A DNA stretch of 21,790 nt from Verrucomicrobiota bacterium (GTDB lineage: Bacteria > Verrucomicrobiota > Verrucomicrobiae > Limisphaerales > UBA11358), in assembly GCA_014860005.1 (NCBI GenBank), contig JACZKP010000136.1, positions 1 through 21,790 on the forward strand, in the 5' to 3' direction. The translations under genes and the position numbers were made by a program. Positions within the stretch are counted from its first letter, which is position 1; each line of letters opens with the position of its first letter. This document shows positions 1 to 7,949 of this stretch, piece by piece. The notes below the pieces were generated by a model, which saw only the letters and a list, made by a program, of their open reading frames with translations, did not search any database and was not told where the DNA came from.

Positions 1-336
1 CCAGCCAGCGTGAGGCTACGCCTTGCTCGCGTTTCATCCCACAGTCTTCAGCGCCGCTATATTCCCACATTGCTTTGCCTCAATCCACCTTCACCCCCGC
101 TTGTAACCATCCCGCACTTAATCAAAATGAGAACTGCTGTCCCGCCTCAAGCCGCTGCGCCGTCACCAGATATTGCCACCGCTGAACAAGAAAGTTCGTG
201 CGGTTTCGACGGATTATGTTGCTTGTTCCTCGCCAGACCATCGTTCGAATCGTCTGTGAATCTCAATGGCAGGGTTGAGAACGGGAGCGAAGGAACACTT
301 CGAAGCGTGGTCGTTCTGGATATGCCATTCGCTGCG
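1..336. other. Non-coding or unrecognised stretch
   Basis: No convincing gene, RNA or repeat was seen. The open frames here are low-complexity and arginine/proline/serine rich, and none resembles a known family. The stretch lies downstream of the interrupted lipid A deacylase gene on the minus strand. Confidence 0.5.
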
Positions 337-1059
337 CTAGAAATGATAATCAATGGTGAACACGTGCAGATTCAGCCCCGGGTTATGCCGGTGCAGGCTC
401 GCATTGGAGGTGTGCTGAAAGCGATAACCCACCGTCACACGCCGTCCCAACTTGGCGAGCAGGCCGGCATGACTGGCGAACTGCAGTGGTGCGCCAAAAT
501 CCCTGTTACCGAACTTCTGGCGGCTCAAAATCGTGGGGCTGACGCCGCTCAGCAACTCCACAGGGACTCGTGCATGCCCAAGGCTGAGCATGGGGCCAAG
601 CCTGCCCACAACCCCGTCCTCCCCGCGTCCGCCGAGCCAGCCCGCCGACATTTCCAACTGGCACTGCCACGTCCAGTTCGCGCCTGAAGTGCGGCTCCAA
701 GGGAGATTCCAGATGGCGTAACCTTCCGAACTGAGAAAACGGTCGCTGCCCTGATGGTGGGAGAAGCCAAATCATGCACCGGATGAACTCAGCCCGAATT
801 CCGAAGTAGCGTTGGACGCGGCAGCGGGTAGAACCGGCCACCAGTCTGTGCCGAGCGGCGACTCGCTGCTCAGAACGAGCAGGCGGCGCGATTGCTTTTG
901 TGCGTCAGTTTCCAAAGGGAACGTCCCTCCCGTTCCGTCGCACGGGTCGCCTGTGCTACCCACTTCAACTTCGGAGTTTGGATTCAATCCAAAGTCCTCC
1001 GCCCAGGTCGAAATAGCGCTGACCGCCAGCAAGATGAAGATGGGGTTTACAAATTTCAT
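337..1059 (-). pseudogene. PagL-like lipid A 3-O-deacylase, interrupted by an in-frame TGA
   Basis: Read on the minus strand from ATG 1059 this is one continuous frame of 240 codons broken only by TGA at 772-774 (codon 96). The N-terminus is a signal peptide (MKFVNPIFILLAVSAISTWA). The last third has the acyloxyacyl hydrolase/PagL signature: RFQHTSNASL followed by NPG and an aromatic C-terminus ending in F, as in outer-membrane beta-barrels. H216 and S218 match the catalytic H-x-S pair of PagL, an outer-membrane enzyme that removes the 3-position acyl chain from lipid A. Sequence on both sides of the TGA reads as the same protein (FGFSHHQGSDRF just after it), so no frameshift is needed. The TGA could be a nonsense mutation (for example from TGG), a sequencing error, or a readthrough codon. 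No Shine-Dalgarno site is seen. The family call rests on the C-terminal motif. Confidence 0.72.
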
Positions 1060-1311
1060 GGTGCAACTGGTCACCGTCAGACAGTTGGGTCGCCGCAAAA
1101 ATTTAAAGGCGGGTTGAACCGTGTCTGCGGCCGTATCGCTTAGTTGCTTTAACCAGATATGTCAAAAGGTCTTTACCGACGTCTTTACCACAGACAGCAG
1201 AGCTGCGCGGGCACTTCGCGGGATAATGCCTTGCCAAACAGTGGGATTCTGCCAAACGAGATCTCTTGTAACTTGCGAACGGGTCGCGGCTCAATTTATG
1301 TGAGTAACACT
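1060..1311. other. Intergenic region between divergent genes
   Basis: About 250 bases separate the minus-strand deacylase gene from the plus-strand anti-sigma-like gene. A short AT-rich patch (aaaatttaaa, 1099-1108) could be part of a promoter for the minus-strand gene. No sigma-factor gene was found here, although anti-sigma genes often follow one. Confidence 0.4.
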
Positions 1312-1557
1312 ATGAAGTGCGAAGAACTGTTAAGACTGCTTAACGAATACGTGGATGGGACGGTGGATCCCGGTCTCTGCGCAGAATTCGAGAAACACAT
1401 GGCGGGCTGCAACCCGTGCCAGGTGGTCGTGGACAATATTCGTAAAACCATCACCCTCTACCGGAACGGCCAGCCGTGCGAAATGCCGCTGGAGTTTCGC
1501 AATCGCCTGCATGCCGGCTTGCGCCGGAAGTGGAAGGAGCAGCACCCCGTCGCATGA
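1312..1557 (+). CDS. Zinc-finger anti-sigma factor-like protein (zf-HC2 type)
   Basis: An 81-residue soluble protein starting MKCEELLRLLNEYVDG. C3, H29, C33 and C36 (H-x3-C-x2-C) form the anti-sigma zinc-finger pattern, where the metal site binds an ECF sigma factor in the cytoplasm. The frame is open further upstream to about 1159, but similarity starts at ATG 1312, which I chose as the start. It overlaps the next gene by ATGA, which suggests translational coupling. Unusually, no ECF sigma gene lies next to it, and there is no transmembrane segment. It may therefore be an orphan anti-sigma factor or a free-standing zinc-finger regulator of the following lipoprotein. Confidence 0.75.
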   Translation: MKCEELLRLLNEYVDGTVDPGLCAEFEKHMAGCNPCQVVVDNIRKTITLYRNGQPCEMPLEFRNRLHAGLRRKWKEQHPVA

Positions 1558-2183
1558 AGCGATTCTCGTCACTTTCCGCTTTGGTTTTCCTGGCTGTGGC
1601 GGTCACCAGTTGCGGCCCGGGAATTGACAAAACCGTCACTCCCTTGCCCAAGCCTTTGTCACCGGAGCTTCACGCCGCTGCGTTGCAGCAGGGGAAAGCC
1701 ATCGTTGCCGAGACCTTCAGCCTGTTGAGTTCGAACCTCCAATCCGCGATTCAATCCGGTGGCGTGAGCAATGCATTACCGTTCTGCTCCGTTGCTGCCG
1801 TGCCGCTCACGACAAGTCTGGCTGGCAAGCACGGGGTCACTATTCGGCGCGTGACACATAAACCTCGCAACCCCGCCAACCGCGCTGACATAGTGGAATC
1901 GGCAATGCTGGAACACTTTCGCGCGAACCGCGAGGGCACCAATGCTCCCGCGCCGGTGGTGACCAATTTCACCACTGCCACCGTCGCCTTCCTTGCACCG
2001 ATTATTCTGAATAACGAGCTTTGCCTGAAGTGCCACGGCGAATCGGGAAAAGACATCACGCCGGAGCATCTCGCAATCATCCGGCAGTTATATCCGCGGG
2101 ATCAAGCCACGGGTTTTCAATTGGGCGACTTGCGCGGCGCATGGCGCGTGGAGATTCCGATTCATCAACTCAAGTCCAATTGA
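1554..2183 (+). CDS. DUF3365 (Tll0287-like) lipoprotein with a haem-binding CxxCH motif
   Basis: A 209-residue exported protein. The N-terminus is a lipoprotein signal (MKRF..AVAVTSC, lipid-modified C20), placing it on a membrane facing the periplasm. The rest resembles the DUF3365/Tll0287-like domain, a PAS-like haem sensor fold. CLKCH at residues 157-161 is a c-type haem attachment motif, close to LYPRDQATGFQLGDLRGAWRVEIP, which fits the family's C-terminal end. Members are thought to sense redox state or gas ligands or to act as small cytochromes. The ATG at 1554 overlaps the anti-sigma gene's stop, so the two are probably co-translated. I infer that a haem sensor and a cytoplasmic regulator may belong to one response, but no sigma factor is present to complete it. 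Confidence 0.8.
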   Translation: MKRFSSLSALVFLAVAVTSCGPGIDKTVTPLPKPLSPELHAAALQQGKAIVAETFSLLSSNLQSAIQSGGVSNALPFCSVAAVPLTTSLAGKHGVTIRRVTHKPRNPANRADIVESAMLEHFRANREGTNAPAPVVTNFTTATVAFLAPIILNNELCLKCHGESGKDITPEHLAIIRQLYPRDQATGFQLGDLRGAWRVEIPIHQLKSN

Positions 2184-2293
2184 CAGGACATCCCGTCTCG
2201 CGCCGATGATTTCCTGTACTTTGGAAGGCACGAGCGGTGAGCGCCAGAGGATGCACTGGACACAGGTTCTTTGCCCGGCCACCCTTGTGCTTC

Positions 2294-2725
2294 GTGAGCC
2301 AAAATCCGAAATTGCCATTGGTTTATGCCTGTTCCGGCGCGTCGAGCGCGGCGCAAATGGCCAATCATCTCGCCGTCAAACTGGATCGCATGAAAGTGGC
2401 CGAGATGTCCTGCATTGCAGGTGTCGGCGGCGATGTGAAACCGTTGGTCAGGACAGCCACATCCGGACGGCCAATCATCGCATTGGATGGATGTCCGCTT
2501 CATTGCGCGGCGCAGATCCTCAAGCGCCACGGACTCCAGGCGGACAAACATTACGACCTCAGCAAACTCCAAGTCAAAAAGCGGAAGCACGAGGACTTTG
2601 ATCCCCACGAAGCCGCGCGGGTGCTTCTGCACATCTTGGATGATCCGGAACTCCCCGTCAGCAGGCCGGCAACGAAAGAGACGGAATTCGCCGAATCTGA
2701 TTCCGCCAACCACTCCAACCGTTGA
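2294..2725 (+). CDS. DGC-domain putative zinc-binding protein
   Basis: A 143-residue protein resembling the DGC family (PF08859), named for its conserved D-G-C motif, here in IALDGCPLHCA. It also has AEMSCIAGVGGDV, typical of the family. GTG 2294 (MSQNPKLPLVYACSG) gives the usual family N-terminus; an in-frame GTG at 2237 would add 19 unrelated residues. The family's first motif is normally CSGC, but here it is CSGA, so one predicted metal-ligand cysteine is missing. The C-terminal 25 residues are polar and probably disordered. The gene sits 34 bases before the cystathionine synthase/lyase gene and may share its transcript. Its biochemical role is unknown. Confidence 0.8.
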   Translation: MSQNPKLPLVYACSGASSAAQMANHLAVKLDRMKVAEMSCIAGVGGDVKPLVRTATSGRPIIALDGCPLHCAAQILKRHGLQADKHYDLSKLQVKKRKHEDFDPHEAARVLLHILDDPELPVSRPATKETEFAESDSANHSNR

Positions 2726-2759
2726 CTGGCGAACTCACCGGCCTTCATACTCGGCGACC

Positions 2760-3911
2760 ATGACAACGCCCGACCGTTCGCTGCGACCCTCCACGCTCTG
2801 CCTCCATGCCGGCACGCATCTGGATGAAACCACCGGCGGCGCGTGCAGCCCCATTTACACCTCCACGGCCTTTGCTTATCCAAACGCAGCCAACGCGAAC
2901 ATCTATCCGCGTTACTTCAACACGCCCAACCAGCGCGTGATCAACCGCAAGCTCGCCGCGCTGGAGCAGGGCGAGGATGCGCTGGTGTTCAGCTCGGGCA
3001 TGGCGGCGATTTCCGCGCTCCTGTTCGCGTCGCTCAAGCCGGGCGATCACGCGGTGTTTCAAACCGACCTTTACGGCGGCACCCATCAGTTGGTAACGAA
3101 GGAACTGCTCCGCTTTGGGGTTGAGGTTTCCTTCAGCCGCACGGCGACCGAATTCGCTTCGGCCCTCCGGCCAGACACCCGCCTGATGTACGTCGAGTCG
3201 CCGTCCAATCCACTGCTGCAATGCGTGGACCTTGCCGTCCTCGCGAAACTGGGTCGCGAGCGGGGCGTGCTGACCGTTATTGACAACACCTTTGCCACGC
3301 CGATCAACCAGAACCCGATTGCGCTCGGCCTCGATGCCGTCATCCACAGCGCCACGAAATACCTCAACGGCCACAGCGACGTGAACGCCGGAGTGGTCGT
3401 TGCTTCCGCCAGCGTCATTCGGCGGCTCACTGAAAGTGCCACGAACTACGGAGGCATGTTGGACGCGCACTCGTGCTACCAACTCGAACGCGGTTTGAAG
3501 ACGCTCGCGTTGCGGGTGCGGCAGCACAATGAAAACGCCGACCGCCTCGCGCGCTTCCTGCAAGCGCATCCCGCGGTGGCCCGCGTAAATTATCCGGGCC
3601 TGCCTGAGCATCCCGACCACGCCATCGCTGCGCGACAGATGCGCGGTTTCGGCGGAATGTTGTCCTTCGAACTTCGGGACGCAGGTCAGGTGGACCGCTT
3701 CTTGAGCTGCTTGCGCGTGGTCATGCCCGCGTTGAGTCTGGGCGGTGTGGAGAGTCTTGTCTGCGTCCCCAGCCGCACGTCGCATCGCCTGATGACACCC
3801 GCCGAACGTCAGCGGGCTGGCATCAGTGACGGGCTGGTGCGTGTTTCCGTCGGAATTGAGGACGTGGAAGATTTGCTGGCAGATTTCGCTCAAGCCCTGC
3901 CGGGCGCGTGA
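2760..3911 (+). CDS. Cystathionine gamma-synthase/lyase (Cys/Met metabolism PLP enzyme)
   Basis: A 383-residue cytoplasmic PLP enzyme of the trans-sulfuration family, full length. Seen in order: SSGMAAISALL, DLYGGTHQL (phosphate and substrate contacts), VIDNTFATP, the PLP-binding lysine K200 in SATKYLNGH, and VNYPGLPEHPDHAIAARQMRGFGGMLSFEL near the C-terminal domain. Members interconvert cysteine, homocysteine and cystathionine. The glycine after DLYG, rather than the cysteine of methionine gamma-lyase, favours cystathionine gamma-synthase or gamma-lyase; the exact reaction cannot be fixed from sequence alone. Start ATG 2760 gives the family N-terminus (STLCLHAG), although the frame is open further upstream. 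Confidence 0.92.
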   Translation: MTTPDRSLRPSTLCLHAGTHLDETTGGACSPIYTSTAFAYPNAANANIYPRYFNTPNQRVINRKLAALEQGEDALVFSSGMAAISALLFASLKPGDHAVFQTDLYGGTHQLVTKELLRFGVEVSFSRTATEFASALRPDTRLMYVESPSNPLLQCVDLAVLAKLGRERGVLTVIDNTFATPINQNPIALGLDAVIHSATKYLNGHSDVNAGVVVASASVIRRLTESATNYGGMLDAHSCYQLERGLKTLALRVRQHNENADRLARFLQAHPAVARVNYPGLPEHPDHAIAARQMRGFGGMLSFELRDAGQVDRFLSCLRVVMPALSLGGVESLVCVPSRTSHRLMTPAERQRAGISDGLVRVSVGIEDVEDLLADFAQALPGA

Positions 3912-4101
3912 TCCTCACTGTCATTTGTCGTTGGCTCGGCAAATCGCCGTCACCCCCTTGCTTCCGACCCGGTCTGATCTGAACTGTAACTCGCCACAAC
4001 TGAGGTGCAAACTCGGGTGGCAACCAGCAGGAAGCTGAGGAACAGCGCGGAGGTTGTACTTGGATTGGGGACTACCCGCTGTTACACACAGCGCGATTAC
4101 T

Positions 4102-5862
4102 ATGAAATCACTCTGGATTGGTATTGGTCTGCTCTGTAGTGGAGTGGCGTTGGGTGCGCAAACTGCCGATGTCCACCTGGAAGCTTTCTTTCGCCAGCAT
4201 CTGGATGCCTGGTTCGAGATGCGGCCCTTGAGCGCCACCGAGTTGGGTGATCATCGGTTTGACCATCGGCTCGATGATCTGACGCTGGCAGCGCGGGCGC
4301 GTTGGGTGGAGCACACGCGACAGACCTTTGCCGCGTTGCCGCAGCAGGTGGAGCGCGCCCGGTTGTCGCGCGCGGGCCAGATTGATTTCGACATATTTGA
4401 GCATGAACTCCGCAAGTCACTCTGGCTCGCCGAGCATTTCGATCCGTTTGCCACCGATCCCCGCGCATACAGCCAGTTCATCAGTGGCAACATCTTTGAT
4501 CTGCTCGCCCAATCTTCATTGCCGCGTGAGGTCAACGTGTCCAATGCCATCGCCCGCATCCGGCAGGTGCCCCGCGTGCTCGCCGCCGCCCGGGAGAATC
4601 TACAGAACCCGCCGCGTGTATTCGTGGAGACGGCCATCAAGCAGAACCAGGGTTCAATCGGGTTCTACGAGAAAGGAATCTTCGAGGTCGCCGGCAAGAC
4701 CAGACAACTCGCGGAATTGAAGGCGGCGGCCAGCGAGATTCTGCCCGCGCTCCGGGATCATCAGAAGTATTTGGAAGCGGATTTGTTGCCGCGCGCCCAC
4801 GGTGAATGGCGGATCGGTTCGGAGAAATTCGCGCGCAAGCTGGAACTGGAACTCGACGCGGGGTTGACCGCGGACGAGGTCTATGCCGATGCGCAGACTG
4901 AATTCCTGCGGGTGCGCAACGAGATGTATGTCGTCGCGCGCCAGTTGTGGTGGAAGTGTTTTCCGGGCGAGCCGTTGCCGCCGGACGATGCGGCGGGCCG
5001 CGCCACGACGATTCGCCGGGTGTTGCAGCACGGCGCGCAAGATCACAGCAACAGCCGGACCATCGTTCGCGATGTGCGCCGGGGCGTGGCCGAGGTAAAG
5101 CAATTCATCGCACAACACGACATCCTCGCGCTGCCCGAGCCCGATCAGTGTCGCATCATCGAAATGCCGGAGTTCGCGCGTGGCAACTCCACCGCCTACA
5201 TGAGTTCGCCGCCGCCCCTGGATACGAACGCGCTCGGGTTTTACGCGGTCAGTCCGCCGCCGGCCGACTGGGATGCCGCGCGCGTGAAAAGTTTTTTTGA
5301 GGAATACAACCGCAACTTGATCCAGGTGCTGACAATTCACGAAGCGTACCCCGGGCATTATGTCCAGATGGAATATGCGAACCGGAATCCTTCGCTGATC
5401 CGCCGGGTGCTGGCGTCCGGCGCCTTCGTTGAAGGCTGGGCGGTGTACACCGAACAGATGATGCTCGATCAAGGTTACGGCAAGGGCGATCTCGCGTTGC
5501 GTCTCGAACAGCTCAAGTTTTATCTGCGCGCGGTCTGCAACACGATCCTCGACCGCCGGATGCATTGTGAAAATCTGACCGACGACGAGGCCATGGACCT
5601 GCTCGTAAATCAAGCGTTTCAATCTGAAGGCGAGGCGCGGTTGAAGGTGATCCGTGCCAAGCAATCGTCCGTGCAGCTTTCGACTTATTTCACCGGGCGC
5701 ATGGCGCACTATCGCTTGCGGCAGCAAATCTCCCGCGAACTGGGAGACCGGTTTGTGTTGGGTCGCTACCACGAAGCGGTGCTGGGCAACGGTTCGATCC
5801 CGCTGAAATTCCTGCCGGAACTCGTGCGGGAGCAACTGCTGCCCAAGGTCGCGCAACCGTGA
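4102..5862 (+). CDS. Exported DUF885 family protein, putative metallopeptidase
   Basis: A 586-residue protein with an N-terminal signal peptide (MKSLWIGIGLLCSGVALGAQ), so probably periplasmic. The rest fits DUF885 (PF05960) along its length. The hallmark HEAYPGHY is at residues 413-420 and is followed by EGWAVYTEQMM, together resembling a zinc metallopeptidase site in which H413, H419 and a downstream glutamate bind metal. Family members are largely uncharacterised and are suggested to cleave peptides. ATG 4102 was chosen over in-frame upstream codons because it begins the signal peptide. The gene overlaps the start of a peptide transporter, which supports a peptide scavenging role. About 190 bases before it hold only a weak TTGGAT-N17-TACACA promoter-like match at 4060-4088. 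Confidence 0.85.
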   Translation: MKSLWIGIGLLCSGVALGAQTADVHLEAFFRQHLDAWFEMRPLSATELGDHRFDHRLDDLTLAARARWVEHTRQTFAALPQQVERARLSRAGQIDFDIFEHELRKSLWLAEHFDPFATDPRAYSQFISGNIFDLLAQSSLPREVNVSNAIARIRQVPRVLAAARENLQNPPRVFVETAIKQNQGSIGFYEKGIFEVAGKTRQLAELKAAASEILPALRDHQKYLEADLLPRAHGEWRIGSEKFARKLELELDAGLTADEVYADAQTEFLRVRNEMYVVARQLWWKCFPGEPLPPDDAAGRATTIRRVLQHGAQDHSNSRTIVRDVRRGVAEVKQFIAQHDILALPEPDQCRIIEMPEFARGNSTAYMSSPPPLDTNALGFYAVSPPPADWDAARVKSFFEEYNRNLIQVLTIHEAYPGHYVQMEYANRNPSLIRRVLASGAFVEGWAVYTEQMMLDQGYGKGDLALRLEQLKFYLRAVCNTILDRRMHCENLTDDEAMDLLVNQAFQSEGEARLKVIRAKQSSVQLSTYFTGRMAHYRLRQQISRELGDRFVLGRYHEAVLGNGSIPLKFLPELVREQLLPKVAQP

Positions 5863-7319
5863 TGCATTCCAATCATCCGCGCGGCCTGTATCCGCTGTTC
5901 TTCACCGAATTGTGGGAACGCTTTTCCTACTATGGGATGCGGGCGCTGCTGACGCTTTTCATGGTGGCGCCGGTGGCCGCCGGGGGGCTGGGTTATGACA
6001 CGGCGCGCGCCGGAATGATCTACGGCACGTACGCGATGAGCGTTTACATGCTCTCGATTCCCGGCGGATTTCTGGCGGACAATTTCCTCGGTGCGCGCCG
6101 CGCCGTGCTGGTGGGCGGAATCATCATCGCCTGCGGTCACTTCACGCTCGCGCTGAAATCCGAAACGGCGTTTTTCCTCGGGCTGGTCCTCATTGCCCTC
6201 GGCACCGGTTTGTTGAAGCCGAACATCAGCACCATGGTCGGCAGTCTCTACGAACCGGGCGACGCGCGGCGCGATGCGGGCTTCTCGATCTTCTACACCG
6301 GGATCAACATCGGCGCCTTCAGCGCTCCGCTTATCACCGGTTGGCTGGCCCAGAGCGACCATTTCAAGCAGTTGCTCGAAGGCTGGGGCTACGATCCGTT
6401 GCACTCCTGGCATTGGGGATTCGCCGCAGCGGGCGTGGGCATGACCATTGGCCTGATTGTTTACCTCGTGACCGGGAAACGTCTGGCGCATGTCGGGCAA
6501 CCACCGGCGAACAGCGGTCCGCGTCCGTGGGGAAAACTCACGCTCGTCCTGGCCGGGGCCGCGGCATTGTTCGCACTCGTGCGGCTTTCCGACACGAATG
6601 AGAAATTCGCGTGGATCCGCTATGGCTACGTGATCGTGCCGGTGTTGGCAATTCTCTGGTTTGGTTTTCGCGCGAGCCTCGAATCGAAACGCATCGCGGC
6701 CGTATTGGTGTTCTCGCTGGCCGCGCTGGTGTTCTGGGCCGTGTTCGAGCAGGCAGGTTCAACGATTGCGCTGTTCGGCGATCAACTCACGCGCACGGAA
6801 ATCTTCGGTTACAAATTCCCCTCCGCCTGGTTTCAATCCGTCAACTCGCTGTTCGTGATGGCGCTGGCGCCGCTGTTCGCGTTGTTGTGGCTGAAGCTCG
6901 GTGATCGTCAGCCGTCGGCGCCGGCCAAATTCGTCGCTGGCCTGGCATTTCTGGGATTTTCCTTCCTGCTGATGGTGCCGGCGGCGAAGCTCACGGTGGA
7001 AGGCAAGGTCAGTCCGCTCTGGATCGTCGGCCTTTTCTTTCTCCAAACCGTGGGCGAACTGTGCTTGAGTCCGGTGGGGTTGAGCACCATGACCAAGCTC
7101 GCGCCGCAAAAACTTTTGGGACTGGTGATGGGCATCTGGTTTCTGGCGGCCGCGCTGGGGAACAAACTGGCCGGTGTGATGGCGGGCGAATTCACTTCCA
7201 CCGACGGCACCGCGCTCGCGAGATTCTTTTTTCACCAGGCCTTGTGGGTGGGAGTTGCCACGCTCGTGTTGCTCGCGTGCGTTCCCTGGCTCAAGCGTTT
7301 GATGGGCGGGATCAAGTGA
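5862..7319 (+). CDS. POT/PTR2 family proton-dependent oligopeptide transporter
   Basis: A 485-residue integral inner-membrane protein with about 12-14 hydrophobic segments. It begins with FTELWERFSYYGMRALL, the E-x-x-E-R-F-x-Y-Y-G proton-coupling motif of the POT family in helix 1. It continues with the PTR2 signatures LADNFLGARRAVLVGG and FSIFYTGINIGAF. Members import di- and tripeptides with protons. ATG 5862 shares one base with the preceding DUF885 stop (TGATG), a translational coupling junction; a GTG at 5859 is an alternative. Pairing with an exported peptidase-like protein suggests that periplasmic peptides are trimmed and then taken up. Substrate range is not determinable. Confidence 0.93.
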   Translation: MHSNHPRGLYPLFFTELWERFSYYGMRALLTLFMVAPVAAGGLGYDTARAGMIYGTYAMSVYMLSIPGGFLADNFLGARRAVLVGGIIIACGHFTLALKSETAFFLGLVLIALGTGLLKPNISTMVGSLYEPGDARRDAGFSIFYTGINIGAFSAPLITGWLAQSDHFKQLLEGWGYDPLHSWHWGFAAAGVGMTIGLIVYLVTGKRLAHVGQPPANSGPRPWGKLTLVLAGAAALFALVRLSDTNEKFAWIRYGYVIVPVLAILWFGFRASLESKRIAAVLVFSLAALVFWAVFEQAGSTIALFGDQLTRTEIFGYKFPSAWFQSVNSLFVMALAPLFALLWLKLGDRQPSAPAKFVAGLAFLGFSFLLMVPAAKLTVEGKVSPLWIVGLFFLQTVGELCLSPVGLSTMTKLAPQKLLGLVMGIWFLAAALGNKLAGVMAGEFTSTDGTALARFFFHQALWVGVATLVLLACVPWLKRLMGGIK

Positions 7320-7547
7320 TGCGGCGCTGAAACCCGCCGGCCAGTTCTCCTCGCCATAATTTCTACCCCGCTTTGGTCGGGAACGGGAAGACCCACCGCC
7401 ACCGAGCAGTGCCGCCCGCTCTGGCGGCCATGAATCCTGATGGACGAAGACGGGTGTAACTTTTTGCGCGTGCGTGGCTCAGTCCCACGCAGAGAGCGTG
7501 CGAAACATTTGCCTCACAGCAGGCAAACGGGCATCGCCATAAGAATC
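7320..7547. other. Intergenic region with small hairpins
   Basis: Two small inverted repeats are visible: GCCGCC/GGCGGC (7411-7416 with 7423-7428) and GCGTGG/CCACGC around 7470-7490. Neither is followed by a T-run, so neither is a clear intrinsic terminator. No gene or riboswitch was recognised. Confidence 0.35.
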
Positions 7548-7934
7548 ATGGACCCGAAAATGAATTGGAATATCGTAATCATCGCGGCGGTGATCATCGC
7601 GGGGCTTTTCGTCTTGAAACGCCTGGCTTTTGTTTCGGCAGAGGTCGCGCGAAAGCAGCTCACCGCCGGCGCATTGGTGATTGACGTGCGGTCCGCGGAG
7701 GAGTTCCAGGGTGGGAATGTTGCCGGCGCGATCAACATTCCGTTGGATCAATTCCGGCAGAACCTGCCGCAGCTTGTGAAAGACAAGAACCAGCCGTTGC
7801 TGCTGCACTGCCTCAGCGGCGGCCGCAGTGCCATCGCGAAGCAACAGGCCAAAGGGCTGGGTTACGCCAACGCGTTTAATCTCGGCTCGCTGGGACGCGC
7901 AAGGCAGGTGGTTGGCCGGGCGGAGAAGCGTTGA
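7548..7934 (+). CDS. Membrane-anchored single-domain rhodanese
   Basis: A 128-residue protein. An N-terminal hydrophobic helix (roughly residues 6-24, NIVIIAAVIIAGLFVLK) anchors it, followed by one rhodanese domain: VIDVRSAEEFQGGNVAGAINIPL and the active-site loop HCLSGGRS with catalytic C88. Rhodaneses carry sulfane sulfur as a persulfide on this cysteine. ATG 7548 or ATG 7560 could be the start; both precede the helix. It converges with the minus-strand MBL-fold gene across a 15-base gap. The neighbourhood of trans-sulfuration, DGC and MBL-fold genes suggests sulfur handling, but the partner is unknown. Confidence 0.85.
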   Translation: MDPKMNWNIVIIAAVIIAGLFVLKRLAFVSAEVARKQLTAGALVIDVRSAEEFQGGNVAGAINIPLDQFRQNLPQLVKDKNQPLLLHCLSGGRSAIAKQQAKGLGYANAFNLGSLGRARQVVGRAEKR

Positions 7935-7949
7935 CCGCGAAGCGTGAAA

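Noticed and set aside
242..250. gttcgaatc, resembling a tRNA T-loop
   Set aside because: The flanking bases do not pair to make a T-arm, and no acceptor or anticodon arm could be built around it.
10..687. 225-codon plus-strand open frame at the window start
   Set aside because: It has low-complexity composition, no family resemblance, and overlaps the antisense of the PagL-like gene whose motifs are clear.
772..774. TGA in the deacylase gene as a selenocysteine codon
   Set aside because: No convincing SECIS hairpin follows it, the family is not known for selenocysteine, and no sel genes are in the window; kept only as a remote option.
2745..3893. 382-codon minus-strand open frame opposite the cystathionine synthase/lyase gene
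   Set aside because: Antisense shadow of a strongly supported PLP enzyme gene.
4654..5856. 400-codon minus-strand open frame opposite the DUF885 gene
   Set aside because: It mirrors the codon pattern of a well-supported gene and shows no recognisable domain.
7819..7833. Sigma-54-like TGGCAC-N7-GC on the minus strand inside the rhodanese gene
   Set aside because: It lies within a coding region, has CCGC in place of TTGC, and no minus-strand gene lies downstream.
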